NCBI GenBank assembly: GCA_900466745.1
Contig: UBNE01000023.1
Span: 51,111 to 115,110, forward strand
Source of the DNA: Hyphomicrobiales bacterium
GTDB taxonomy: Bacteria; Pseudomonadota; Alphaproteobacteria; Rhizobiales; Beijerinckiaceae
DNA length: 64,000 bases
Reading direction: 5' to 3'
Shown here: positions 18,820 through 27,326 of the stretch, piece by piece
How the letters are laid out: each line of letters begins with the position of its first letter
How positions within the stretch are numbered: position 1 is the first letter of the stretch
The notes under the pieces: generated by a model
Databases searched by the model: none
The model's input: only the letters and a program-made list of their open reading frames with translations
Told to the model about the DNA's origin: nothing
Program-made: the position numbers and the translations under genes

Positions 18820-19602
18820 TCAGTACCTGATCACGCCGAAGCGCCGGAAGGCGTCGTGGATGCGGTCGGCATAATGGTTGAAGCTCGGATAGTCGCCGAG
18901 ATGGGCCGGGCGCGGGCGCGGCAGTTCGATCGCGATCTCGTCGACGATCCGGCCCGGCGTCGGCGACATCACCAGCACGCGGTCGGAGAGGCCGATCGCC
19001 TCCTCGATCGAATGGGTGATGAACACCACCGTCTTGGCCTGCTCCATCCAGAGCAGCTCGAGATCGTGGCGGATCTGGGTGCGGGTGATGGCGTCGAGCG
19101 CGCCGAAGGGCTCGTCCATCATCAGCACGGCCGGATTGTGGATCAGCGCCCGCGCGATCGAGACGCGCTGGCGCATGCCGCCGGAGAGCTGCTTGGGATA
19201 GCGGTCGGCCGCATGCGCGATGCCGAGCTTGTCGAAGAGCTCCAGCGCCCGCTCGCGCGCCGGCTCCAGCGGCAGGCCGCGGATCTCCGCCTGCAGCAGC
19301 ACGTTCTCCATCGCCGTGCGGAATTCCAGCAGCAGGTGGTCCTGGAAGACGATGCCGATATCGGTGAGCGGCGCGGTCAGGGCCTTGCCGTCGACCAGCA
19401 GCTCCCCCCGGCTGACCGGGATCAGCCCCGCCGCCATCAGCATGAAGGTGCTCTTGCCGCAGCCGGAGGGGCCGATCAGGCTGACGAACTCGCCGCTGCG
19501 GATGTTCAGATTCAGCCCGTCGACGGCGGTGAAGCCGCCGAAGGTCTTGATGATGCCGCGCCCCTCGATCGAGGCGGCGGCGCGGGCGGCTGTGGCTGTC
19601 AT
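18820..19602 (-). CDS. NitT/TauT-type ABC transporter, ATP-binding protein
   Basis: The 260-residue ATPase has Walker [10 protein letters not shown] at about residues 43-51, signature LSGGMRQRVSIARAL, Walker B VLMMDEPFGALD and switch VFITHSIEEA. GALDAITR and the tail YADRIHDAFRRFGVI are typical of the SsuB/TauB/ThiZ group. It energises the permease and binding protein encoded just upstream. It is the last gene of the operon iclR-permease-binding protein-ATPase. Confidence 0.92.
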   Translation of the reverse strand: MTATAARAAASIEGRGIIKTFGGFTAVDGLNLNIRSGEFVSLIGPSGCGKSTFMLMAAGLIPVSRGELLVDGKALTAPLTDIGIVFQDHLLLEFRTAMENVLLQAEIRGLPLEPARERALELFDKLGIAHAADRYPKQLSGGMRQRVSIARALIHNPAVLMMDEPFGALDAITRTQIRHDLELLWMEQAKTVVFITHSIEEAIGLSDRVLVMSPTPGRIVDEIAIELPRPRPAHLGDYPSFNHYADRIHDAFRRFGVIRY

Positions 19603-19627
19603 GTTGGCGTCTCGATCAATCCAAGTT

Positions 19628-19663
19628 GATCCCGGATCTGCGCTTCGCTCCGTCCGGGATGAC
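19628..19663. repeat. Short repeat relative (ATCCCGG...CCGGGATGAC)
   Basis: TTGATCCCGGA and TCCGGGATGAC flank GCGCTTCGC. This is the outer stem of the GTCATCCCGGG family without the GGATCCATGCC core, placed between the binding-protein and ATPase genes. Confidence 0.55.
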
Positions 19664-19676
19664 AGCGGCCGGGTTG

Positions 19677-20669
19677 TCAGGGGCAGGCCGGGGCCGAGGC
19701 CGGCAGCAGCTCGGTCGTGTAGTAGTCGCCGATCGGCTTGTCCTTGGGCAGGCCGAGATACTGGGTCAGCAGCTCGAAGCTCTTGCTCCAGTTCGCCTCC
19801 GGCACGCTGCCGAGCGCGGTCGCGCCGGGCGCGCAGAGCAGCTTGTCGACCACGTCGAACTGGGCGAGCACCTGCGCCTTCTTCACCGAGGGGAACTGCG
19901 TGACGACGGCGTCGGCGGCGGCGTCCGGGTTCTTGCGGGCGGCGTCCCAGCCGAGCAGGCTCGCCTCGACGAACTTCTTGTAGAGCGCGGCATCGGCCTT
20001 GATCCTGTCGTCGCGGGCGATGATCGAGAGGCCGACGGTGGGCACGCCGACATCGCGGTAGAAGATGTCGCGCACCTTGAAGCCGCGCTCGCGGATCTGC
20101 ACCGAGTGGAAATCGGCGCCGCCCAGGATGGCGTCGACCTTCTTCTCCAGCAGCGCCCCGACGAAGGCGCCGGGGTCGATATTGATGATGTCGAGCTTGC
20201 TCTTGTCGATCTGGTTGCTGGCGAGGATGGCGTCGAGCAGCGTGGTCTGCGCCGTGCCGGGCTGGACCGCGACCTTCTTGCCGACGAGGTCCTTCGGCGC
20301 GGCGATGCCGCTGTCCTCCAGCGCGATGATGGCGAAGCCGTTGGTCTGCAGCATCGGCGCGATGATCTTCACCGGCGCGCCCTTGGTGCGCAGTTGCATC
20401 GCGGCGGGCGCGTCGGCGAAGCCGAGATCGCTCTGGCCGGTCGCGACCATCTGCGCCGTGGTGCCGGAGCCCTTGCCCTCCTCGATGGTCAGGTCGATGC
20501 CGGCCTTCTGGTAGAGCCCCATCTGCTTGGCCATCATGAAGCCGGCATTGGGCGCGGCGGCGAGGAAGTTGAGCGTGATCTTCATCGGCTTGCCGGCGCC
20601 TTGCGCCAGCGCGCCCGAGGCGCTGAGCGCCAGGGCCGCGACGGCGCCGATCAGCATGCGTCTGTTCAT
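19677..20669 (-). CDS. NitT/TauT-type ABC transporter, substrate-binding protein (NMT1/THI5-like)
   Basis: The protein has 330 residues. A signal peptide (MNRRMLIGAVAALALSASGALAQ) precedes an NMT1/SsuA domain: KITLNFLAAAPNAGFMMAKQMGLYQKAGIDLTIEEG, then VATGQSDLGFADAPA. Members bind pyrimidine precursors, sulfonates, nitriles, riboflavin or aromatic acids; the pocket cannot be read here. GGAGGATAATC before ATG 20669 is a strong ribosome site. The permease and IclR regulator lie upstream on the same strand. Confidence 0.92.
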   Translation of the reverse strand: MNRRMLIGAVAALALSASGALAQGAGKPMKITLNFLAAAPNAGFMMAKQMGLYQKAGIDLTIEEGKGSGTTAQMVATGQSDLGFADAPAAMQLRTKGAPVKIIAPMLQTNGFAIIALEDSGIAAPKDLVGKKVAVQPGTAQTTLLDAILASNQIDKSKLDIINIDPGAFVGALLEKKVDAILGGADFHSVQIRERGFKVRDIFYRDVGVPTVGLSIIARDDRIKADAALYKKFVEASLLGWDAARKNPDAAADAVVTQFPSVKKAQVLAQFDVVDKLLCAPGATALGSVPEANWSKSFELLTQYLGLPKDKPIGDYYTTELLPASAPACP

Positions 20670-20717
20670 GATTATCCTCCCTTGAGCCGGTTCGTCCGGC
20701 TTATTGCGGTGTGGTGG

Positions 20718-21530
20718 TCAGCCCTTGCGCTGCCAGGGCATCAGCAGGACCTCGAGGCCGTCGACGATGTAGCTGAACAGGATGCCGACGACGCTGAGCG
20801 CCACGAGGCAGGCGAAGATCAGCGGCATGTCGAGGAAGCTCGTGCCGCGCAGCAGCAGATAGCCCAGCCCGGCATTGGCGCCGACGAACTCGCCGACAAT
20901 CGCGCCGGTCGCGGCGAAGACGGCCGAGACCTTGAGGCCGGAGAAGATATAGGTCAGCGCCGCCGGCACACGCACATAGCGGAAGGTCTGCCAGGCCGAG
21001 GCGCCCATCGAGCGGGTCAGGTAGAGCACGCGCTCGTCCAGCGCGCGGAAGCCGGTCATGCTCGCCACCAGCGTCGGGAAGAAGCAGAGCAGGAAGGTCA
21101 GCAGCACCTTCGGGAACAGGCCGAAGCCGAACCAGACGACGAAGAGCGGCGCGATCGCGATCTTCGGCACGAGCTGGAAGAAGACGATGACCGGGTAGAT
21201 CGCCTTTTCCAGCAGGCGCACCGAGACGATGACGTAGCCGAGCGGGATCGAGACCGCTGCCGCCATCAGGAAGCCGAGCACGACCTCGTTCGCCGTCACC
21301 AGCGTATGCTGGAAGATCTCGGCCCGGTCGGTCCAGAGCCGCTCGAAGAAGGCGCTCGGAACGGGCAGGATGTATTCCGGGATGCGCGCGAGCGGCACCA
21401 GCCACTCCCAGGCGGCGAGCAGCACGGCGAAGCTCGCCAGCGGCCAGGCGAGGGCCGAACCCCAGTCGCGCAGCCGGCTCCGTCCGGTCGCGGCCGCCGG
21501 GAGAGCCGGGGTGGCGGCTGCGTCGCTCAT
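20718..21530 (-). CDS. NitT/TauT-type ABC transporter, permease
   Basis: The 270-residue protein has about six membrane segments, beginning WPLASFAVLLAAWEWLVPL. The cytoplasmic EAA loop reads RSMGASAWQTFRYVRVPAALTYIFSGLKVSA. FVGANAGLGYLLL is the SsuC/TauC signature. ATG 21530 overlaps the IclR stop by four bases (ATGA), so regulator and permease are coupled. It exports nothing by family and acts in uptake with the binding protein downstream. Confidence 0.93.
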   Translation of the reverse strand: MSDAAATPALPAAATGRSRLRDWGSALAWPLASFAVLLAAWEWLVPLARIPEYILPVPSAFFERLWTDRAEIFQHTLVTANEVVLGFLMAAAVSIPLGYVIVSVRLLEKAIYPVIVFFQLVPKIAIAPLFVVWFGFGLFPKVLLTFLLCFFPTLVASMTGFRALDERVLYLTRSMGASAWQTFRYVRVPAALTYIFSGLKVSAVFAATGAIVGEFVGANAGLGYLLLRGTSFLDMPLIFACLVALSVVGILFSYIVDGLEVLLMPWQRKG

Positions 21531-22366
21531 GCCGATGCTCCTGTCTGCTGGGTCTCGCCGGCGGGCGCGGCCTTGGCCGGCTGGATCTGGCGCCGCCGCA
21601 GCGGCCAGATCCCGGTCATGTCCTCGGCCGCGCGCAGGAGCGCTTCGGCTATGGCCGGGCGCCGCTCCTCGGGCATGCGCGGCAGCGGGCCGGCGACGCT
21701 GAGCGTGCCGGCGGCCGGCGCGGCCGGGTCCCGGCCGGCGCGGAAAACCCTCGCCATCGCGACGATGCCGATCTCGCCCTCCTCGACCGCCACGGCGAAG
21801 CCGCGCCGGCGCGTCTCGTCGAGATGGGCGCGCAGCGCATCGACGTCCCTGAGCGCGTTCGGCCCGGTGCGCCCGGCCCCGTCGAAGCCATGGGCGAAGA
21901 CGATGCGCAGCGCCTCCGCCTCCGGCAGCGAGGCGAGCCAGGCCTTTCCGGTCGCGGTCGCGTGCAGCACCGGCCCCGCGCCCATCGGCGGCTCGTAGCG
22001 CAGCCCCGCCGTCGCGCCCTGCGCCCGGGCGATCCAGATCAGCTCGCCGCCCTCGACCACGGCGAGCCGGCAATATTCCCGCGTCGCCGAAGCCAGCCGG
22101 TCGAGCACGATCTGCCCGGCATCGGGCAGGCCGCGGCTGTCGAGGTCGCGGAAGGCGAGCTGCGCCAGCTTCAGCGTCAGCCCATAGGCGCCGGAATGCG
22201 GGTCCTGCCGGACGAAGCCGCGCTCGGCGAGCGTGCCCAGCAGCCGGTGCGTGGCGCTGAAGGGCAGGCCGAGCCGGTCGGCGAGCAGGCTGAGATCGAC
22301 GCCGTCCGGCTCGCCGGCCAGCGCCTCCATCAGCTTCAGAGCCCGGTCAACCGCCGCGATCGTCAC
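21527..22366 (-). CDS. IclR family transcriptional regulator
   Basis: The 279-residue regulator has an N-terminal winged helix (AVDRALKLMEALAGEPDGVDLSLLADRLGLPFSATHRLLGTLAERGFV) and the IclR effector domain (residues about 75-250, with LHATATGKAWLA and an internal EEGEIGIVAMARVFRAG). It most likely controls the transporter operon it heads and the divergent dabb/SDR pair, since a perfect IclR-type palindrome lies 24 bases upstream of its start. The effector is presumably the substrate or a metabolite of it. Confidence 0.93.
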   Translation of the reverse strand: MTIAAVDRALKLMEALAGEPDGVDLSLLADRLGLPFSATHRLLGTLAERGFVRQDPHSGAYGLTLKLAQLAFRDLDSRGLPDAGQIVLDRLASATREYCRLAVVEGGELIWIARAQGATAGLRYEPPMGAGPVLHATATGKAWLASLPEAEALRIVFAHGFDGAGRTGPNALRDVDALRAHLDETRRRGFAVAVEEGEIGIVAMARVFRAGRDPAAPAAGTLSVAGPLPRMPEERRPAIAEALLRAAEDMTGIWPLRRRQIQPAKAAPAGETQQTGASA

Positions 22367-22389
22367 CCGCTGTCCGCCCTCGGATTATT

Positions 22390-22406
22390 TTGGAAATGAT
22401 TTCCAA
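22390..22406. promoter_or_regulatory. IclR-type operator in the divergent promoter region
   Basis: TTGGAAAT-G-ATTTCCAA is a perfect 17-bp palindrome. TGGAAAT-N-ATTTCCA is close to binding sites described for IclR-family proteins. A further GAATTCGTTTCC nearby (22410-22422) may be a degenerate second half site. The location between iclR and the divergent operon fits control of both directions. Confidence 0.75.
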
Positions 22407-22481
22407 TTCAGAATTCGTTTCCGTATAAGAGCCGGACGAAGCCGAGTCAACGCGGCTGCGGATCGGCAAGCGGGAGGGCGC

Positions 22482-23180
22482 ATGAGTCTGGCGGGCGAGG
22501 GGGCGGTCGCGATCTGGCACGACATCGCGCCGGAGGGGCGCGACGAGTTTTACGCCTGGCACGGCCGGGAGCACATGCCGGAGCGGGTCGGCATTCCCGG
22601 CTTCCTGCGCGGGCGCCGCTATGTCGCGCTCGATGCCGAGCTGGAGTTCTTCAACCTTTACGAGGCGCTGAGCGTCGAGACCCTGAAGAGCCAGGACTAC
22701 ACCGCCCGCGTCAACGCGCCGACGCCCTGGACGCTGAGCGCCGTCAGGCATTTCCGCTCGGTCGCCCGCTCGATCTGCCGCGTCGCGCTCAGCAGCGGCC
22801 CGGCCCAGGGCGGGCTGATCGCGACCTTGCGCTACGACGTGCCCGAGGGGCGGGACAGGGAGCATCGCGAGGCGCTGACGCGCCGCTTCGTCCCGGATCT
22901 GCTCGACAGGCCCGGCGTCGCCGGCGTGCATTGGCTCGTCGCCGATGCCGAGGCGAGCGGCGTCGCCACCGCCGAGCAGGAGGCCCGCGGCGTTGCCAAC
23001 GCCGTGCCGCGCCGGGTGCTGCTGCTCGAGGGCTGGGGCGACGAGGCCGATTTCGCCGCGCTGGCCAAAGAAGCGCTGTCCCCCGCCGCGCTCGACGCGA
23101 TCGGCGGGGAAGGCCCCTCTTCGCTCGGCCTCTACCGTCACCAGATCACCCGCACCAAGACCGCCTGGAGCGCCGGCTGA
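22482..23180 (+). CDS. Dimeric alpha/beta-barrel-like (EthD/dabb-type) protein, unknown function
   Basis: The protein has 232 residues. The N-terminal half contains FYAWHGREHMPERVGIPGFLRGRRYVAL, typical of small dimeric alpha/beta barrels that bind phenolic or hydrophobic substrates. The second half has a weaker copy of the same pattern (REHREALTRRFVPDLLDRPGVAGVHWL), so it may be a fused tandem. No catalytic motif is known for the group. Its stop overlaps the ATG of the next SDR gene, and it is divergent from the IclR/ABC operon. Confidence 0.65.
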   Translation: MSLAGEGAVAIWHDIAPEGRDEFYAWHGREHMPERVGIPGFLRGRRYVALDAELEFFNLYEALSVETLKSQDYTARVNAPTPWTLSAVRHFRSVARSICRVALSSGPAQGGLIATLRYDVPEGRDREHREALTRRFVPDLLDRPGVAGVHWLVADAEASGVATAEQEARGVANAVPRRVLLLEGWGDEADFAALAKEALSPAALDAIGGEGPSSLGLYRHQITRTKTAWSAG

Positions 23181-23953
23181 TGGATGCCCGCTACGATCTC
23201 GCCGGCCGCAGGGCCATCGTCACCGGCGGCGCGGGCGGTCTCGGCCGCGGCATCGCCGCGGCGCTGCGCGACGCCGGCGCCACGGTGGAACTCTGGGATG
23301 CCAACCCCCGCGCGCTCGACGCGGCCGCATCCGGGCTGGGCGTCGGCCGGCGGCCGGTCGACATCACCGATCCCGCGGCGGTCGACGAGGCTGCCGCCGC
23401 AGCCTTCGCCGCGCATGGCCGCATCGACATCCTGGTCAACAATGCCGGCATCCTCGGCGAGGTGAAGCCGGTCTGGGAGACCGACCCCCGGAATTTCGAG
23501 GCGGTGCTGCGGGTCAATCTCTTCGGCACCTATCTCGTCAGCCGGGCCCTGCTCGGCCGCATGCGTTTGCAGGAGCCGCGCCCGGGCATCGGTGGCCATG
23601 CGCTGCGTGGGCATGTCGTCAACATCGCCTCGATCCAGGGCAAGGAGGGCATGGCGCTCGCCGCCGCCTATTCCGCCTCCAAGGCCGGGGTGATCGCGCT
23701 GACCAAGAGCACGGCCAAGGAGACGGCGCGCGACGGCATCGTCGTCACGGCGGTCACGCCCGCCGCCGCCGAGACCGCGATGGCGAAGGAGATCTCCGCC
23801 GCGCGCCGCGCCGACATCCTCTCGCGCATTCCGATGGGCCGCTTCGTCGAGGTCGAGGAAGTGGCGCGGATGGTGCTCTGGCTGTCTTCGGACGAGTGCT
23901 CCTTCTCGACCGGCGGCATCTTCGACCTGTCGGGCGCTCGCGCTACCTACTGA
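23180..23953 (+). CDS. SDR family oxidoreductase, second gene of the IclR divergon
   Basis: The 257-residue protein has cofactor motif TGGAGGLG (about residues 15-22), NNAG, active-site Ser in NIASIQG, YSASK with Tyr and Lys, and VTAVTPAAAETAM after it. LRG and SFSTGGIFDLSGARATY end the fold. ATG 23180 is coupled to the dabb-like gene by a TGATG overlap. It would act on a compound brought in by the divergent NitT/TauT transporter; that link is inferred from context. Confidence 0.88.
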   Translation: MDARYDLAGRRAIVTGGAGGLGRGIAAALRDAGATVELWDANPRALDAAASGLGVGRRPVDITDPAAVDEAAAAAFAAHGRIDILVNNAGILGEVKPVWETDPRNFEAVLRVNLFGTYLVSRALLGRMRLQEPRPGIGGHALRGHVVNIASIQGKEGMALAAAYSASKAGVIALTKSTAKETARDGIVVTAVTPAAAETAMAKEISAARRADILSRIPMGRFVEVEEVARMVLWLSSDECSFSTGGIFDLSGARATY

Positions 23954-23968
23954 GCGGGAGCGGGCCGG

Positions 23969-24916
23969 TCACTTGATCCGGCCCGCGCGGCGCGCATCGG
24001 CGAGCAGCAGCGCCAGGGCGCAGGAGAGCAGGCGCGCCCGCAGATTGTCGGCGCGGCTCGTCAGGATAATCGGCACGCGCGCGCCGAGCACGATGCCGGC
24101 CGCGTCGGCGCCGCTCAGGAAGGTGAGCTGCTTCGCCAGCATGTTGCCCGCCTCGATCCCGGGCACGAGCAGGATGTCGGCATGGCCGGCCACCGGCGAG
24201 ACGATGCCCTTCTCCTGTGCCGCCGCGGCGCTGATCGCATTGTCGAAGGCGAGCGGCCCATCGACGATCGCCCCGGTGATCTGGCCGCGCTCGGCCATCT
24301 TCGACAGGGCGGCGGCGTCGAGCGTCGCCATCATATGCGGGTTGACCGTCTCGACGGCCGCCAGCACGGCGACCTTCGGCAGCTCCTCGGCGCCGTTCAG
24401 GGCGACATGCCAGAGATTGATCGCGTTCTGGACGATGTCGGCCTTGGCGGCGAGGTCGGGGGCGATGTTGACCGCCGCGTCGGTGATGATGAAGGGCTTG
24501 GGGTAGCTTTCGATATGCATGACGAAGGCGTGCGAGATTCGCCTTTCGGTCCGCAGGCCGGAATCGGCCCGCACGACGGCGCCGAGCAGTTCGTCGCTGT
24601 GCAGCGAGCCCTTCATCAAAGCGCCGAGCTCGCCGGCTGCAGCCAGCGCGACGGCCTTCGCCGCCGCCGCATGGCTGTGCTCGGTGTCGACGAGCTTCCA
24701 GGCTGCGATATCGACGCCGGCCTCTTGCGCGGCGGCGCGGATGCGTGCGGCCGGGCCGATCAGGACCGGCTCGATCAGATGCTCTCTCGCGGCGTCGGCC
24801 ACCGCCTCGACGACATTCGCCTTGACGGGGTGGACCACGCCGGTCCGCACGGCCGGGCGGTCGCGGCAGCGGCCGAGAACGAGCTGGAAATATTCGGCGG
24901 AGGTCAGCGCGGTCAT
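23969..24916 (-). CDS. Phosphate acetyl/butyryl transferase family protein
   Basis: The product has 315 residues. It has the Pta/Ptb fold: VLIGPAARIRAAAQEAGVDI, MKGSLHSDELLGAVVRADSGLRTERRISHAFVMHIE, IITDAAVNIAPDLAAKADIVQNAINL and a C-terminal GADAAGIVLGARVPIILTSRAD. The enzyme transfers acyl groups between CoA and phosphate. The spacing and length favour the acetyl/butyryl group that works with short-chain acyl-CoA. No acetate or butyrate kinase gene is present in this window. It overlaps the PHA-like hydrolase gene by four bases and ends the operon. Confidence 0.88.
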   Translation of the reverse strand: MTALTSAEYFQLVLGRCRDRPAVRTGVVHPVKANVVEAVADAAREHLIEPVLIGPAARIRAAAQEAGVDIAAWKLVDTEHSHAAAAKAVALAAAGELGALMKGSLHSDELLGAVVRADSGLRTERRISHAFVMHIESYPKPFIITDAAVNIAPDLAAKADIVQNAINLWHVALNGAEELPKVAVLAAVETVNPHMMATLDAAALSKMAERGQITGAIVDGPLAFDNAISAAAAQEKGIVSPVAGHADILLVPGIEAGNMLAKQLTFLSGADAAGIVLGARVPIILTSRADNLRARLLSCALALLLADARRAGRIK

Positions 24917-26046
24917 GGCGCGGCCCCGTCCTGTGCGGCGATCCAGCGGACGATGCCGGGCCAGGTCTCGCTCAGCGTCTTGCGGCCCATGAACAAGCCG
25001 ATATGCCCGCCGGGCACCAGCGCCTTCTCGATCCGCTTCCGCGGCGTCCCGACCAGCCCTTCGGCCGCGAAGACCTGCTCGCTGGTGGTGATGTCGTCCT
25101 CGGCCCCGGCCAGCAGATAGAGCGGGCAGGTCACGTCCTTGAGCGCCAGCCGCCGGCCGAGCCCGACGAACTCGCCCTTCGCGAAGCGGTTCTCCTTGAA
25201 GATCTGCTCGATCGCCTGGAGGTAATAGACGCCGGGCAGGTTGAGCGGATTCTCGTACCAGGCGGCGAAGGCCTCGGTGCGGTCGAGATAGTTGCGGTCG
25301 GCGAGGTTCTGGTAGAGCCGCACGTATTTCTCGACGTAGTGCTCGGCCGGATGCATGTTCTTCCAGCCGGCGAGCATGAAGCGGCCGGGCATCAGGCCGC
25401 GGCCGAGCCGGACCATGTCGCGATAGCTCTTCAGCGGCATGTCGTGCGCCATCTGCTTGATCGGCCCGTCCCCGGCATCGGTGTCGATCGGGGCGCCCGC
25501 CAGCACCAGGGACCTGACCTTGCGCGGGAAGCGCGAGGCCAGCATCGCGCTCAGCCAGCCGCCCTGGCACAGGCCGACCAGATGCACGACGCCGCCGAGA
25601 TCGTCGATCGCGGCATTCAGCTCGGCGAGATAGGTGTCGATGCTGAAATAGCGCATCTCCTGCGTCGCCGTCTTCCAGTCGGTGACGAGGACATGCGGGA
25701 TGCCGTTGGCGAGCATCGTCTCGACCAGGCTCTGGCCCTTGCCGTAATCGGCGATGGTCGCGCTGTGCCCGGCATAGGGCGCGTCGATCAGCACCGGCAC
25801 GCGCCCGGCCGCGGCGGTGCCGAATTCGCGCAGGAACATGGTCGGCAGGTCGAGCCGGACCGTGTTGGGCGTCGCCCAGCCCGGCGGCGGCGGCCGGGTG
25901 ATCTTCGCCGCCTGGGAGAGGAAGTCGAGATTGCGCTGGGTCAGGCGCAGCGCCGCGTCGACCGGCCAGAACCAGGGCAGGCTGAGTTCGGCGGGGCGGC
26001 TGGCGCCGGGCGATGCGGCTGCGGCCGTCGTCTTGCGGGCGGTCAT
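24913..26046 (-). CDS. PHA synthase/depolymerase-like alpha/beta hydrolase
   Basis: The 377-residue protein starts at ATG 26046. The nucleophile elbow is GLCQGGW with Cys160 in place of Ser, as in PhaC synthases. YAGHSATIADYGKGQSLVETML and GSPGGHIGLFMG-like PGGHIGLFMGRK near the C-terminus supply the His. The Asp of the triad lies in AGAEDDITT. Length and lack of the N-terminal PhaC extension make it shorter than PhaC, so it may make or break hydroxyalkanoate oligomers. It is translationally coupled to a 50-residue ORF upstream and to the phosphate acyltransferase downstream. Confidence 0.8.
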   Translation of the reverse strand: MTARKTTAAAASPGASRPAELSLPWFWPVDAALRLTQRNLDFLSQAAKITRPPPPGWATPNTVRLDLPTMFLREFGTAAAGRVPVLIDAPYAGHSATIADYGKGQSLVETMLANGIPHVLVTDWKTATQEMRYFSIDTYLAELNAAIDDLGGVVHLVGLCQGGWLSAMLASRFPRKVRSLVLAGAPIDTDAGDGPIKQMAHDMPLKSYRDMVRLGRGLMPGRFMLAGWKNMHPAEHYVEKYVRLYQNLADRNYLDRTEAFAAWYENPLNLPGVYYLQAIEQIFKENRFAKGEFVGLGRRLALKDVTCPLYLLAGAEDDITTSEQVFAAEGLVGTPRKRIEKALVPGGHIGLFMGRKTLSETWPGIVRWIAAQDGAAP

Positions 26047-26195
26047 GGTCGGGTCGCAACCTCCTGCCAAAGCACCGGCACGCCCCTGCGTGCCGTGTCT
26101 GCGTCGAATTGTGGGCGGGCTCCGGCCGCGCCCGGCATCGGGCCACCGGACGCCGCGATCCCGACAGGAGCATGACGGTCGGGCGCGGCGCTCAT
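26043..26195 (-). CDS. 50-residue protein, translationally coupled on both sides (no homologue recognised)
   Basis: The ATG at 26195 overlaps the stop of the ABC permease (ATGA), and its own TGA at 26043-26045 overlaps the ATG of the PHA-like hydrolase (ATGA). Both four-base junctions match the other junctions in this operon. The product is Pro, Ala and Gly rich at first (SGGPMPGAAGARP) and ends RRGVPVLWQEVATRP. It has no signal peptide or membrane segment. I do not recognise the family. Junction geometry, not homology, supports it. Confidence 0.6.
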   Translation of the reverse strand: MSAAPDRHAPVGIAASGGPMPGAAGARPQFDADTARRGVPVLWQEVATRP

Positions 26196-27325
26196 GTGAA
26201 GATCACCTTGCGGAAGCGGGCGAGCGCGAAGGCGAAATAGGCCGCGCAGATCGCGGCGATCTTGGCGATCTCCGGCCAGACCACGTCGAGCCCGGCGCCG
26301 CGATAGAGCACGCCTTGCGAGAAGGCGACGAAATGCGGCGTCGGGCTGAGGGTGCGCATCGTCCATTGCAGCCAGACCGGCATGCTCTCCATCGGCGTCG
26401 TCGCGCCGGAGAGAAGCTGCGTGACCACGAAGACCGGGATCGCGAGCAGGCCGAACTGGCCCATCGTCGTGGCCAGCGTGCCGAGCAGGATGCCGAGCGC
26501 CGCGACCGTGAAGGCGTAGATCGCGGTGCCCAGCACGAAGAGCGGCAGCGAGCCGGCGATCGGCACGCCGAGCGCGCCCTCGACGACGAGGACGAGCGAG
26601 GCGACCGCCGCGACCAGGATGACCAGCGTGTTGGCCAGCATCTTGGCGAGCATGATCTCGACCGGCGTCACCGGCATCACCAGCAGGTGCTCGACCGTGC
26701 CCTGCTCGCGCTCGCGGATCAGCGCCGCGCCGGTCAGGATGATGGTCAGCAGGGTGACGTTGTTGAGCACCTGCATGACCGAGCTGAACCAGCCGGAATC
26801 GAGATTGGGGTTGAAGCGCGCCCGCACCACCAGGTTGATCGGCAGGGCCGTGGTGGTCTCGCGCCCGGCCTGCAGATTCGCGATCTCCTGCGCGACGATC
26901 TGCTGGATGTAGACCGCGCCGTTGCCGGCCTGGGTCATCGCGGTCGCGTCGATATTGAGCTGCAGCGAGGTCTGCCGCCCGGCCTGCAGGTCCGCCTGGA
27001 AGTTCGGCGGCACCTCCAGCACGAAGACGAGGCGGCCGGAATCCATTTCGGAATCGATCTCGCCGGGGGCGATGCGCTTCGAGATCTTGAACAGCGGCGG
27101 GCCGAAGGCGCCGAGCAGGGTGCGCGAGAATTCCGACCGGTCCTCGTCGACGATGCCGATGGTGAGGTCGCGCGCCTCCAGCTTCACGCCGGTGGCGACC
27201 GTGTAGACCGCGAAGCTGAAGGCATAGACCACCAGCAGCAGCATGACCGGGTCGGCCCGGATGCTGCGCAGCTCCTTGACCACCAGCCGCAGGATGTTCT
27301 GGAGATGGATGACGAGCCCGGCCAT
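26192..27325 (-). CDS. ABC-2 type transporter permease
   Basis: The 377-residue protein has an N-terminal membrane segment (MLLLVVYAFSFAVYTVATG), a large periplasmic loop at about residues 50-180, and five to six C-terminal segments. EREQGTVEHLLVMPVTPVEIMLAKMLAN is the ABC-2 signature of the YhhJ/YbhS group. With the RbbA-like protein and the HlyD adaptor it forms a tripartite-type exporter. It starts one base after the RbbA stop. Confidence 0.9.
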   Translation of the reverse strand: MAGLVIHLQNILRLVVKELRSIRADPVMLLLVVYAFSFAVYTVATGVKLEARDLTIGIVDEDRSEFSRTLLGAFGPPLFKISKRIAPGEIDSEMDSGRLVFVLEVPPNFQADLQAGRQTSLQLNIDATAMTQAGNGAVYIQQIVAQEIANLQAGRETTTALPINLVVRARFNPNLDSGWFSSVMQVLNNVTLLTIILTGAALIREREQGTVEHLLVMPVTPVEIMLAKMLANTLVILVAAVASLVLVVEGALGVPIAGSLPLFVLGTAIYAFTVAALGILLGTLATTMGQFGLLAIPVFVVTQLLSGATTPMESMPVWLQWTMRTLSPTPHFVAFSQGVLYRGAGLDVVWPEIAKIAAICAAYFAFALARFRKVIFT

Positions 27326-27326
27326 C

